Assembly (NCBI GenBank): GCA_018065685.1
Contig: JAGHSU010000108.1
Coordinates: forward strand, 1 to 16,771
Direction: 5' to 3'
Length of the DNA: 16,771 nucleotides
Source of the DNA: Candidatus Methanocorpusculum equi
Lineage (GTDB): Archaea; Halobacteriota; Methanomicrobia; Methanomicrobiales; Methanocorpusculaceae
This document shows positions 6,436 to 13,834 of the stretch, in pieces. Under the pieces are notes generated by a model, which was not told the DNA's origin, ran no database searches, and saw nothing but the letters and a program-made list of their open reading frames with translations. The first letter of the stretch is position 1. Each line of letters opens with the position of its first letter. The translations under genes were made by a program, and so were the position numbers.

Positions 6436-7476
6436 TTACATTTTTATTCGTGCAAATTCGAGCGGAATTTCCTCATCGCCGGTAAGGATGACGAAAAGCA
6501 TCCTCTTTTTTACGCTGTGGGCAAGCCGGACCGAACGGGAGACTGCCCACATGGGAGATATATCTCCGTCCGGGACTGCCTGTGCGAGCATCTCGGAGTG
6601 CGTCGTGCTGTCCGTGTAGACGCGGAAGTGGTGTCCGTATTTGTAACCGGAGCGCGGGTAGTAGCCGAGTGCCCTGAACCTGCAGTAGACCCGGAACTTT
6701 ACGGAGAACTCGGGGTCTCCCGCTTCTGCGGCCCTGAAATACTCATCTGCGGACATTCCGGTGTCAAGCGTGAGGTGTCCCTCACGCATAAGCCAGAGAA
6801 CCTCTGCGGGTGAAAGGTACAGCCGGGACGCATCGAGCATGGTTCCGAACCAGTTTTTCTGCAGCGTTTCCACGGCATCTCCTGTTACAAATGCAGGAAG
6901 CCCGGTCTGTTTTGCAGAAAGTCCCGATGGAATTACGGGACACTCCTGCGCCGCAGGTACCGGCAGGCGTATTTCATAGTAGGTTATCTCGTGTTCGTCA
7001 TCAAGGACGGCGAGGACAAACTGTTTTCGCATGTTTGCGGTCTTTTTTGCGTCGCGGATGAGAGAGGCAAAGTCGACCGGGTCGCGTTCGGAGAGGACCC
7101 GCAAAAGGTAGCGTGATGTGCCTTTTCCGGGGCGCTGTCCGCGCTGGAATATACGGTATGCAGTACCTGACGGTTCGGGGCGGTGTACGGTTATGACGTA
7201 GCCGCGTTCCCTGATGTCGCGGTAGACGATGAAGCTGCGCAAAAACGACGGCTCTTTGGAACAGCGGGCAAGAAGGGTGTCAAAGGTATAGTCTTTGAGG
7301 TCTATCTTTCCCCGGGCTGCAAGATAGAGTGCTTCTTCGGGTTCGAGACGCAGGCGTCCGTCCTTTTCCACTCTTCCGTAGCCGTTCTGATCATAGAGTT
7401 CTGCCGCGTCTTTTGGAGCGATGCAGTACGTTCCGTCGAATATAGTCTTCACACGTGTACTATATTTCTCATTCAT
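6436..7476 (-). CDS. endA: tRNA-splicing endonuclease (two-repeat, homodimer type)
   Basis: EndA cuts bulge-helix-bulge motifs to remove introns from archaeal pre-tRNAs. At 346 residues this is the long form in which two endonuclease-like repeats are fused (about 1-170 and 195-346), as in alpha2 enzymes such as that of Archaeoglobus. Each repeat has the fold's landmarks: EEALYLAARG (48-57) and AEVLWLMREGHL (224-235), then SFIVYRDIRERGYVI (81-95) and FRVYCRFRALGYY (261-273). Only the C-terminal repeat keeps the catalytic set: Y287 in GHHFRVY, H293 in HSEML and K324 in RLAHSVKKRM. The loop between Tyr and His is a few residues shorter than in the Methanocaldococcus enzyme as I remember it. It heads the endA-trpS-pheS-pheT run. 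Confidence 0.94.
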   Translation of the reverse strand: MNEKYSTRVKTIFDGTYCIAPKDAAELYDQNGYGRVEKDGRLRLEPEEALYLAARGKIDLKDYTFDTLLARCSKEPSFLRSFIVYRDIRERGYVITVHRPEPSGTAYRIFQRGQRPGKGTSRYLLRVLSERDPVDFASLIRDAKKTANMRKQFVLAVLDDEHEITYYEIRLPVPAAQECPVIPSGLSAKQTGLPAFVTGDAVETLQKNWFGTMLDASRLYLSPAEVLWLMREGHLTLDTGMSADEYFRAAEAGDPEFSVKFRVYCRFRALGYYPRSGYKYGHHFRVYTDSTTHSEMLAQAVPDGDISPMWAVSRSVRLAHSVKKRMLFVILTGDEEIPLEFARIKM

Positions 7477-7519
7477 AGAAGATAAACAGTTTGAATGGTT
7501 GTGTGAAACGGGGGAAGAG

Positions 7520-7527
7520 TATTTATT
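7520..7527 (-). promoter_or_regulatory. Candidate TATA box for endA and the synthetase run
   Basis: On the minus strand AATAAATA lies about 47 bases before the endA ATG, predicting a transcript start near 7498 and a leader of about 20 bases. No Shine-Dalgarno site is obvious. The spacer 7477-7632 also carries a plus-strand T8 run (7563-7570) with no gene before it on that strand. Confidence 0.4.
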
Positions 7528-7625
7528 GCGGGTGAGGGAGACGTTTACCGGAGGCGGAGTGGTTTTTTTTAACTGATGTCAGGCGGGCTGCAGCCGAAAT
7601 GAATAGAGATGACGCGACGCCGGAT

Positions 7626-7656
7626 AAAAAAGTTAAATCAGAGGAATCTTCCTCTG
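7626..7656 (-). terminator. Hairpin plus T6 terminator of the membrane-protein gene
   Basis: On the minus strand a perfect 8-base stem (CAGAGGAA 7656-7649, TTCCTCTG 7646-7639, two-base centre) lies inside the last codons, and six T residues (7626-7631) follow the stop codon. This is a compact intrinsic-terminator shape. Confidence 0.55.
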
Positions 7657-8685
7657 TGAAAGTGTTGCAACCGCAAGATAAATTGCGATGAGTGCCGGAA
7701 TCAGATTCAGGATAAACGAGGCAATCGGAGCGATTGATGTTCCTCCGACAGCTGCCGAGATAAAGAATGTTACACCATAGACAATCAGCATTATTCCCGG
7801 AAGAATTCTTGACTCCTTACGGAGCATTGCAAAGAGACCGGCAATAATGACAAGGACTGCCACCGCATAGAGCATGATACCTAAAGAGAAGAACGGAATC
7901 ATTTCAGCTGCACCAAGCACAATAAATATGATCGGTGTAAACTTCATCTGACCCACTGCAAAGAGCAGAATGCCTATCAGAATCAGCATAAATCCGAATC
8001 CGAGACCAGCCGTGTCAATTGATGCAGCATTTGCTGAGAAGACCGACAAGTTCAGATACATCAGTGCATAGGTCAGTGCAACTCCTCCGAAAATGGCGTA
8101 ACCCACTGCAGAACCGGACTGCTTAAAGTCAGTTGTTTCATCTGCGGTGATAAGGCGTCTTCCCGGGAGGCAGATACGCTCAAATCCTGCTGCAAGGGCA
8201 AAGTAGAAAGCGATTGCCGCAACAATGACAATCAGAACAAGCTGACATACCTGCTGAACTGCCGGAGCAAAGAAGAGCAGCGGAACCAGATACAGTCCGT
8301 AAAGAATACTGATGGTACCGAAAATCCATTTCTGGCTGTCTCGGGAGAAGAATACGATGATACCCCAGAGGAGGCAGACAATATTTGTAATCAGCATGAG
8401 GCCCATGGCATCTGCGCCAATGAAGGAACTCATAATGTTTGCGATTCCAATGATGATAAACGTAATCCCTGCGAGATCGCGTTTGTGAATCACCAGAAGG
8501 AGGATTCCAAGTACCAGAAGGATAGTCCCTGCGACTGCTCACATCAGAACTCCGGAGGATGCAGCGCTCTGCACACCGGAACCGCCTGTCTTTTGGAAAA
8601 GCACCAGGAGTTCAATGACCCCTATAAGAAGCAGACCACCCGCAGTCAGGTAGTTGCGTGCTTCGGTTTTTTGAATTTCGTCCAT
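7633..8685 (-). pseudogene. Multi-pass membrane protein interrupted by an in-frame TGA
   Basis: The intact frame begins at the ATG at 8685 (MDEIQKTEARNYLTAGG...) and runs to a stop at 7633: 350 residues if the TGA at 8541-8539 (codon 49) is read through. The 48-codon upstream part contains one hydrophobic helix (YLTAGGLLLIGVIELLVLF); directly after the TGA comes another (AVAGTILLVLGILLLVI), and about eight more follow, with polar loops such as KESR and GRRLITADETTDFKQSG. One base change (TGG to TGA) would restore a Trp in LM-W-AVAG. The downstream frame can start only at a GTG (8493), inside a membrane segment and without a clear ribosome site, so separate expression is doubtful. I do not recognise the family; no transport motif or catalytic residue stands out. 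A terminator overlaps its 3' end. Confidence 0.7.
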
Positions 8686-8714
8686 ATGGATCAGCAATAT
8701 ATACGTTGTTCTGA

Positions 8715-8730
8715 CTAATAATACTATCTG
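8715..8730 (-). promoter_or_regulatory. AT-rich candidate promoter of the membrane-protein gene
   Basis: Two TATA-like stretches lie upstream of the ATG at 8685: GTATATATTG (minus strand, 8704-8695), which is too close for a start before the ATG, and TAGTATTATTAG near 8728-8717, which fits with a leader of about 10 bases. Nothing else is recognised in 8686-8804. Confidence 0.3.
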
Positions 8731-8804
8731 TATCGTTAGAATTTATGAGAGAAAACCCGGTGCAAAATAACGCGGAGTGGAAAATATCAGACAGGAACAG
8801 AGGT

Positions 8805-9230
8805 TTACACCGCGTGCTCGCCTGCGGAAAACCCGAGTCCGCGGAAAACCCCGCGAATCTCCTCTTCCGGGTTGTCCACGCGGTAAAACAGATGGCTTTT
8901 GCAGCTGCAGTCGGAACATCCGAACCGTGCGACACATGCGCCTCCAAGAGCGGATGCAAGACGGCACTCAAGCCGCTCTTCAGTTTCCGCACAGAAAGTC
9001 TTCACGAGCACCGCCTCTTCCATCAGATAGTCAATATGCCACTTTGGCTTCCGATACCGCTCGCGGAAAAACCTGATATGACGTGAAACACGGGAAAGCC
9101 CCCCGGACCCGAGCGCTGAGCCCGTATAAATATAATATCCTGCCGGGAAATACATCTCCCCGAGGGCTCCTATCCGGACCGTTTTATCCTCTTCTGCCCG
9201 AAGCAGCAGACAGTAGCTTCCCTTCTTCAT
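8805..9230 (-). CDS. DUF123 family protein (GIY-YIG-like nuclease fold)
   Basis: The 141-residue protein matches the DUF123 family, common in archaea as a small standalone protein or fused to an endonuclease III-like domain, and related to the GIY-YIG nuclease superfamily. Landmarks are GYYIYTGSALGSGGL (31-45, the GIY-YIG-like strand pair), RVSRHIR (47-53), KPKWHIDYL (61-69) and a cysteine-rich GCSDCSCKSHLFY (104-116). No DNA target or activity is established for the family as far as I know, so a DNA-processing role is inference from the fold. The ATG at 9230 is the only ATG in frame after the stop codon at 9258-9260. It is preceded by a purine-only leader rich in GGAAG. It lies 96 bases downstream of the metallo-hydrolase gene. 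Confidence 0.85.
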   Translation of the reverse strand: MKKGSYCLLLRAEEDKTVRIGALGEMYFPAGYYIYTGSALGSGGLSRVSRHIRFFRERYRKPKWHIDYLMEEAVLVKTFCAETEERLECRLASALGGACVARFGCSDCSCKSHLFYRVDNPEEEIRGVFRGLGFSAGEHAV

Positions 9231-9308
9231 TTCATCCCTTCTTCCTTTCTTCCCCTTTCATTCATCCTTCATCCCTTCTTCCCCTCTTCCATTCCTCAAT
9301 TCTTCCTC
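9217..9308 (-). repeat. G-free pyrimidine tract with a 15-base direct repeat
   Basis: The plus strand has no G over 92 bases and only scattered A, made of CTTC/CCTTCTTCC units. TTCATCCCTTCTTCC occurs at 9231-9245 and again at 9268-9282. On the coding strand it is an uninterrupted purine (plus T) leader running into the DUF123 start codon, with many GGAAG/GAGG stretches that can pair with the 16S tail. Origin by slippage is likely. Confidence 0.75.
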
Positions 9309-9326
9309 CCGGCCCGGGGTTTCGTA

Positions 9327-9929
9327 TCAGATTTCGCTTTTCACATTCTCTGCGGATAAAAGAACATGCTGGCGGGCATTCTGCGGCACCGGATTCCCGT
9401 GTCCGCACCAGAGCGATTCGACAGGAAGCGCTGCAAGCTTTTGAAGAGAGCGTTTCAAAGCGGACATATCTCCTGTCGGAAGGTCACACCGCCCGTAGGA
9501 GCCGTCCGGAAACACCGTATCCCCGCAGATTAACACCCCCTCCTCTTCGGAAAAGAGCGATATACTCCCTGCGGTATGTCCCGGGGTTTCATAGACCGTA
9601 AACCGTCCGACCAAATCCCCTTCTTTCAGGATTCGTGCGGCTTTAATCCCCGGCTGGTCCGCACCAAAGTGATGTGCGAGCGACAGGGCAGGATTTGACA
9701 GAAACTCAAAATCATGCTCTCCGATGCAGAGCTCAGCGCCGCAGAGGTCTGCAAGTTCCTGCGCATAAAGGATGTGGTCATAGTGTCCGTGGGTTAACAC
9801 AATCGTGTCAATCGTATCCTTATAGGGCATGATTTTATCAGGAGATACCCCTGCATCGAAAAGGATGGAGTCTGCAATGTATACATTTGACTGCCAGACG
9901 CGGCCCGGGATGAATATTGGTGCGGTCAT
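9327..9929 (-). CDS. Metallo-beta-lactamase-fold hydrolase (glyoxalase II-like)
   Basis: The 200-residue protein has all the metal-binding landmarks of the metallo-beta-lactamase fold: THGHYDH (46-52; H47, H49, D51, H52), H118 in ETPGHTAGS, D137 in CGDTVF and H177 in WCGHGNP. Its compact size and motif order resemble the single-domain glyoxalase II-like hydrolases that cleave thioesters such as S-lactoylglutathione analogues, but methanogens lack glutathione, so the real substrate is unknown. No signal peptide is seen; it should be cytoplasmic. The ATG at 9929 has no Shine-Dalgarno site. It follows the site-2 protease gene by 47 bases on the same strand and may share its transcript. Confidence 0.9.
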   Translation of the reverse strand: MTAPIFIPGRVWQSNVYIADSILFDAGVSPDKIMPYKDTIDTIVLTHGHYDHILYAQELADLCGAELCIGEHDFEFLSNPALSLAHHFGADQPGIKAARILKEGDLVGRFTVYETPGHTAGSISLFSEEEGVLICGDTVFPDGSYGRCDLPTGDMSALKRSLQKLAALPVESLWCGHGNPVPQNARQHVLLSAENVKSEI

Positions 9930-9976
9930 TCGTTATTATTAAGTTGGTGCTCTTTGGAGATGAGTGTTTCGCCGGG

Positions 9977-11299
9977 TCACACCGCAAGATACGGGATAAG
10001 AATCGAGAGGATGATGAGCATTACGAGGACAAAGGAGATGATACTGCAGAGGCGCAGAACGCTGTCCTCTTTGATGCCGCGTTTTTTGGCAAAGCTTCGA
10101 AGCACCTCACGAAGCATCTGCCCTCCGTCGAACGCACGGATTGGAATCGCGTTAAAGGTCCCGAGGAGGATATTTATCCATGCACACCAGAAAAGGAGAT
10201 GGATTATTCCCCAGAATCCCGGAAACGGCGCGGCTAAAATCGCCGGGTCAGGACTATCGGCTGTTACAAAACTCAGCATCTCCATCCCGGTAAACGACCT
10301 GAGCGGGAGCACGATGAAGTAGAGGAATGATGTGACCGCATCCCCGAATGAGGCAGGCTGCGTCAAAGTGTTTACCATCGTTACAAGGTTTTGCGGGTCG
10401 GAAAACGAGATTCCCATAAACCCTGAATCCGCCGGTGTTCCGGATGCTATTGCATCTTCAGGCACAGAGGCGAGTGTGATATCGTAGCTGCAGGCATCTC
10501 CCTTGTACTCGCCGTGTAAGGAAACAGTTTCCCCTGCTGAGGTCCCGGTAAGGGCCTGTGTGATGTCAGCCATTGAATGGACCGGAACATCATTGACGGA
10601 GAGATTTATTGTTCCCGGGAGAACACCCGCATCTGCTGCAGGGTATCCGTCGTAGACCCCGTAGACATACGGGTTTGCACCGGGGATGACCATGCCGAGG
10701 AGGATACAGAGAATGATGAGGCAGACTGCACCAAAGACTAAGTTGTTGGTGATGCCTGCAGCAAGCATCCTGAGTTTTGTGCCGAGCTTTGATTTTTCAA
10801 CGTCTTCTTCGTCCGGCTCGACAAAGGCGCCGATGGGGATTACGAGCGCCAGAATCCCTGTCGATTTTACCCGGATGTTTTCCGCACGGGAGAGGATGCC
10901 GTGGCCTCCTTCGTGAATGACGAGAGCCAGCACAAGCGACACCCAGACCGCTATGGTGGATGGGACATATTCGTTTAATCCGGGGATGAGGAAGAGGTTC
11001 TGGATGGCAACCGGTTCGGGAGGAGATATCATCGTAAGAACCGCTGAACCTACAAACATGAGGGTCAGGACGATTCCTGAAATCGCAGTAAGAATGATTC
11101 CCGCGGATGCATAGGCCATGAGGAGTTTTTTCGGGCGCGCAAGTTTGTCGAAGATTTTTGTGTGCTCGGTTTTTATCATGAGGCACGGGCCTGCGAAGGC
11201 AAATACATGCGGGAGAATCTTTTTTGTCTTTATCCAGTAGCATATGCAGGCATAGATCATGATTGCAATTATTACCGGGATCATCCACTGCATATCCAT
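9977..11299 (-). CDS. Site-2 protease family intramembrane zinc metalloprotease with PDZ domain
   Basis: The 440-residue membrane protein carries the zinc-binding HEGGH (129-133, HExxH type) in a membrane helix and the second-site motif NAIPIRAFDGG (383-393), the hallmark of M50/site-2 proteases, which cut substrates within the membrane. Further helices lie near 6-22, 63-90, 116-130, 185-205, 321-335, 365-385 and 412-437. Between the two catalytic motifs sits a PDZ-like domain (about 212-281: YDGYPAADAGVLPG, INLSVNDVPVHSMADI), thought in relatives to recognise substrate tails. GAFVEPDEEDVEK (157-169) is the acidic stretch seen after the first active-site helix. The native substrate cannot be read from the sequence. 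A TATA-like box fits a leaderless start at 11299; an in-frame ATG two codons on is a possible alternative. Confidence 0.92.
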   Translation of the reverse strand: MDMQWMIPVIIAIMIYACICYWIKTKKILPHVFAFAGPCLMIKTEHTKIFDKLARPKKLLMAYASAGIILTAISGIVLTLMFVGSAVLTMISPPEPVAIQNLFLIPGLNEYVPSTIAVWVSLVLALVIHEGGHGILSRAENIRVKSTGILALVIPIGAFVEPDEEDVEKSKLGTKLRMLAAGITNNLVFGAVCLIILCILLGMVIPGANPYVYGVYDGYPAADAGVLPGTINLSVNDVPVHSMADITQALTGTSAGETVSLHGEYKGDACSYDITLASVPEDAIASGTPADSGFMGISFSDPQNLVTMVNTLTQPASFGDAVTSFLYFIVLPLRSFTGMEMLSFVTADSPDPAILAAPFPGFWGIIHLLFWCAWINILLGTFNAIPIRAFDGGQMLREVLRSFAKKRGIKEDSVLRLCSIISFVLVMLIILSILIPYLAV

Positions 11300-11321
11300 A
11301 ATGTGAGGTAGAAGTATTGGG

Positions 11322-11331
11322 CGTTTAAGTA
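11322..11331 (-). promoter_or_regulatory. Candidate TATA box of the site-2 protease gene
   Basis: TACTTAAAC on the minus strand, centred near 11327, lies about 26 bases from the ATG at 11299. With no Shine-Dalgarno site present, this fits a leaderless transcript. The remaining spacer up to 11424 shows nothing else I recognise. Confidence 0.4.
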
Positions 11332-11424
11332 TGTATTCTTTTCAGATTGGGGGGTGAGACAGGGGGAAGCAGGGGTGAGTTCAGCGAACAGACCCCTGGC
11401 TCACTTCATCCGCTATGCTATTTC

Positions 11425-11449
11425 AGTTGTCGACAAATTGTCGATAACT
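11425..11449 (-). terminator. Hairpin at the end of fmdE
   Basis: A 10-base stem with one G-T pair (AGTTGTCGAC at 11425-11434 against GTCGATAACT at 11440-11449) and a 5-base AT loop touches the fmdE stop codon. No T-run follows on the minus strand, so it may stabilise the 3' end or serve as a protein site rather than terminate alone. Confidence 0.35.
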
Positions 11450-12051
11450 CAGTTCCGGAGGTTCAGTTTCATCCTCTCCGCACACGGCCTGCACACATAC
11501 TTTCCCTCAACCACACTGCAAAACCCCTTCGCCGCCTGCTCGCCGCAGACAGAGCATACTGCCGAATCCTGCATCACCGCGGGTGCAGGAAGCGGGAGCT
11601 CTGTCTCCTTTACGATAAAAAGCGCCTCAGGGGGCATGCGTAAAATATCCTCCACCTGCTGCTGCCGCAGGGTCTGGTACCGTCTCCGCTCCTCATCTGA
11701 TGCGGCACCTGAAAACACCCTGGCACGAAGGGCCTTCATTTCATCACTTTGCTCTCCGGCATCAGGTCTTAGGACCAGACGCAGCGAGCGTCCGGTGTCT
11801 CTCTGGTAAAAGGAAAATGCACTCTTTCCCCACCGGTGAACAATCAGATTCCCCTTCCCTGCGGTGCAGCCGAGAACAGTCTGGATTGCATCCACCGCAC
11901 AGGAATCGGTCTCTGTGATACAGACGACCTCCTCGTCCGGAGAAAAGGAAAGGTCAAGAAGTTCTGCTGCATACAGGGCTGCCTTATAGCCGATTGCAAG
12001 CCCTCCGCAGACATGCCCGTGAAACGCCGCGGCATCTTCAAATGATTTCAT
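11449..12051 (-). CDS. FmdE family protein with C-terminal zinc ribbon
   Basis: FmdE proteins are linked to the molybdenum/tungsten formylmethanofuran dehydrogenase that starts CO2 reduction in methanogens; their exact role is not settled, and standalone members like this one may have another job. The 200-residue product opens with HGHVCGGLAIGYKAA (11-25; H13 and C15 as likely metal ligands), then C51 in ETDSCAVDAIQ and C62 in LGCTAGKGNL, the typical core. A charged helical stretch (about 100-140) leads to a zinc ribbon (C166, C169, C187, C190). No other formylmethanofuran dehydrogenase gene is nearby. AAGGAT on the minus strand about six bases before the ATG supports the start. Confidence 0.9.
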   Translation of the reverse strand: MKSFEDAAAFHGHVCGGLAIGYKAALYAAELLDLSFSPDEEVVCITETDSCAVDAIQTVLGCTAGKGNLIVHRWGKSAFSFYQRDTGRSLRLVLRPDAGEQSDEMKALRARVFSGAASDEERRRYQTLRQQQVEDILRMPPEALFIVKETELPLPAPAVMQDSAVCSVCGEQAAKGFCSVVEGKYVCRPCAERMKLNLRN

Positions 12052-12073
12052 GGTAATCCTTTGGGGCTATGGA

Positions 12074-12194
12074 GATATAGGGATTGCGGTTTTGGAAGTG
12101 GAAACCTTATCCTGCGAAATATCACAGCCGTTTCTGCTGCTTTAGACAGGGGCCGCACCGCAGGTACAGGAAATTAAATGGGGCAAATTAAATA
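12074..12194. promoter_or_regulatory. Divergent promoter region of fmdE and the cardiolipin synthase
   Basis: The 168-base spacer holds a minus-strand CTATATC (12080-12074) near 26 bases from the fmdE ATG, and on the plus strand CAAATTAAATAG (about 12184-12195) about 30 bases before the cls ATG at 12220. The word AAATTAAAT occurs twice (12171-12179, 12185-12193), so two TATA positions are possible. The cls ATG lacks a Shine-Dalgarno site and may be leaderless. For fmdE the TATA position conflicts with use of its Shine-Dalgarno site, so its true promoter may lie further upstream. Confidence 0.4.
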
Positions 12195-12219
12195 GAATAA
12201 CTGATAATTATTAATTGGA

Positions 12220-13698
12220 ATGTTACTATCAATTGCTCTCTCAGGCACAGGACTGCTCATAGCCCTCATTGTTATCATAGTCAACATCTGTGCCCTGATT
12301 ACCGTTATATTCCTCGAAAAACGCCGGCCGACCGCGGCTTTTGCGTGGTGTCTTCTGATTATCTTTATCCCGATTGTAGGGTTTATTGTCTATATTTTTC
12401 TTGGAAGGCATTTCTACCACAAAAGACTCTTCGACCGGAAGGGTCTCGCGGACCAGGCACTGAATACGTATGTGGAAGAGGAACTTTCAAGTGCAGCAGC
12501 CGACAAACAGCTCTGGCATAAAGGATGCGGCGGTTTTGAACGGTGTGCGGTGGCACTTTTAAAAACAGATAATGCCCTGCTCACCATTAACAACAAGGTA
12601 GATGTCTACCGTGACGGCTATGAAAAATTCGAAGCACTAAAAGATGCCATCCGCTCCGCAAAACACCATGTTCACATTGAGTACTTCATCATCAGGGATG
12701 ATGAACTCGGACGTGAGATTGTATCAGTCCTCGCAGAAAAAGCAAAGGAAGGAGTGGAAGTCCGTGCACTCTTTGATGCAGGAGGAGTCCCGGGAGGGTA
12801 TAAGAAACTCTTCGCACCGATTCTGGAAAACGGCGGAGATGTCAGAATATTCTTTAAGTCAAAACTGCCGGTAAGTCCGCGTATTAATTTCCATGACCAC
12901 CGTAAAATCCTCGTAATCGACGGAAAACTCGGATTTATCGGGGGCTTTAACATCGGAGATGAATACCTCGGAAAAGGCGAACTCGGGAGATGGCGTGACA
13001 CTCATCTGCGGATTGCAGGAGGGGCTGTAAGCACACTGCAGATGCGTTTCATCGCTGACTGGAACTACACAGCAAAGGATAAACCGATTGTGATTAAAGA
13101 GGATGACACCCTCTACTTCCCTGATGACCTGTTAGAAGATTATGGTCAGTCAGTGGTTCAGATTGCATCATCGGGACCGGATACAAAGAACCGCCCGATC
13201 TATTCCGGCTATGTGGATCTCATCGGCAGAGCCCAGGAGTCCATTTACATCCACACCCCGTACTTCGTCCCGGATGAGGGGATGTTTGAGGCCCTTCGCC
13301 TCGCAGCGCTTTCCGGCGTTGATGTAAGAATTGTCATCCCCTGTAAGCCGGACCATCCGTTCATTTACTGGGCAAACCGCTCATATCTCGGCGATCTGAT
13401 GGAGGCAGGGGTTCGCGGCTATGAATACAAAGACGGGTTTATCCACAGTAAGGCAAGTATCTATGACGGAAAAGTATTCTCCGTGGGCACGGCAAACTGG
13501 GATATCAGAAGTTTCTCGCTGAACTTTGAGACACAGGCATTTGTCTATGACGCGGAGATTGGTGCAAAGGCAGCAGCTGATTATCTGAAGGAGCTTGAAA
13601 CTGACTGCCGTGAGATAACACTTGAGGAGTACCGCAGCAGGTCTTTCCGGCAGATGGTTCTTGAAGGAATCTCCCGCCTGTTCTCCCCGCTTCTCTAA
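12220..13698 (+). CDS. cls: Cardiolipin synthase (phospholipase D superfamily)
   Basis: Phospholipase D-type synthase that joins two phospholipids through glycerol; a Methanospirillum relative is known to make archaeal cardiolipins. The 492-residue protein starts with two membrane helices (about 8-32 and 38-62, with the LEKRRPTAAFAWCLLIIFIP region between and into the second). It then has two HKD catalytic motifs: FHDHRKILVIDG (224-235; H227, K229, D234) and GFIHSKASIYDG (406-417; H409, K411, D416), each followed by the usual GG/GT-N stretch (FIGGFNIGDEY 239-249; SVGTANWDIRS 421-431). All catalytic residues are present. It should act at the cytoplasmic membrane downstream of CDP-archaeol chemistry, to which carS in this window also contributes. 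A terminator follows the stop. Confidence 0.95.
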   Translation: MLLSIALSGTGLLIALIVIIVNICALITVIFLEKRRPTAAFAWCLLIIFIPIVGFIVYIFLGRHFYHKRLFDRKGLADQALNTYVEEELSSAAADKQLWHKGCGGFERCAVALLKTDNALLTINNKVDVYRDGYEKFEALKDAIRSAKHHVHIEYFIIRDDELGREIVSVLAEKAKEGVEVRALFDAGGVPGGYKKLFAPILENGGDVRIFFKSKLPVSPRINFHDHRKILVIDGKLGFIGGFNIGDEYLGKGELGRWRDTHLRIAGGAVSTLQMRFIADWNYTAKDKPIVIKEDDTLYFPDDLLEDYGQSVVQIASSGPDTKNRPIYSGYVDLIGRAQESIYIHTPYFVPDEGMFEALRLAALSGVDVRIVIPCKPDHPFIYWANRSYLGDLMEAGVRGYEYKDGFIHSKASIYDGKVFSVGTANWDIRSFSLNFETQAFVYDAEIGAKAAADYLKELETDCREITLEEYRSRSFRQMVLEGISRLFSPLL

Positions 13699-13702
13699 AA
13701 GC

Positions 13703-13729
13703 CGGGGATATCCCGTTCAAACTTTTTTT
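13703..13729 (+). terminator. Terminator of the cardiolipin synthase gene
   Basis: A 4-base GC stem (CGGG 13703-13706, CCCG 13712-13715, loop GATAT) starts four bases after the stop codon and is followed by T7 at 13723-13729. Confidence 0.55.
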
Positions 13730-13784
13730 ACACAGCTTCCTGCATGGTGCAGAGCGCTCTCGTACCTTAGGAACAGCAGCAGGC

Positions 13785-13833
13785 TTCCGGCTGACCGGAA
13801 ACTTCATAATATGACACCACTAAAATATTAGTG
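13785..13833 (+). promoter_or_regulatory. Promoter of amidohydrolase copy 1 with two palindromes
   Basis: A TATA-like CATAATAT (13805-13812) lies about 26 bases before the ATG at 13835, fitting a leaderless transcript. Just upstream sits a perfect dyad TTCCGG-CTGA-CCGGAA (13785-13800), placed where an activator or repressor would touch TBP/TFB. A second dyad CACTAA-AATA-TTAGTG (13818-13833) ends one base before the start codon, over the predicted transcript start. Both look like protein-binding sites; no regulator is identified. Confidence 0.45.
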
Positions 13834-13834
13834 T

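Noticed and set aside
8539..8541. TGA as selenocysteine codon
   Set aside because: No selenocysteine insertion element or selenoprotein motif is visible, and the restored residue reads naturally as Trp in a membrane region.
9083..9601. Plus-strand frame of 172 codons across DUF123 and the metallo-hydrolase gene
   Set aside because: It is open only because of the G-free pyrimidine tract (Ser/Pro/Phe/Leu run) and overlaps two supported genes.
10797..11288. Long open frame of 163 codons antiparallel in phase to the site-2 protease gene
   Set aside because: It lies wholly within the well-supported protease gene, on the same strand in another frame, with Arg/His/Pro-rich low-quality composition typical of shadow frames.
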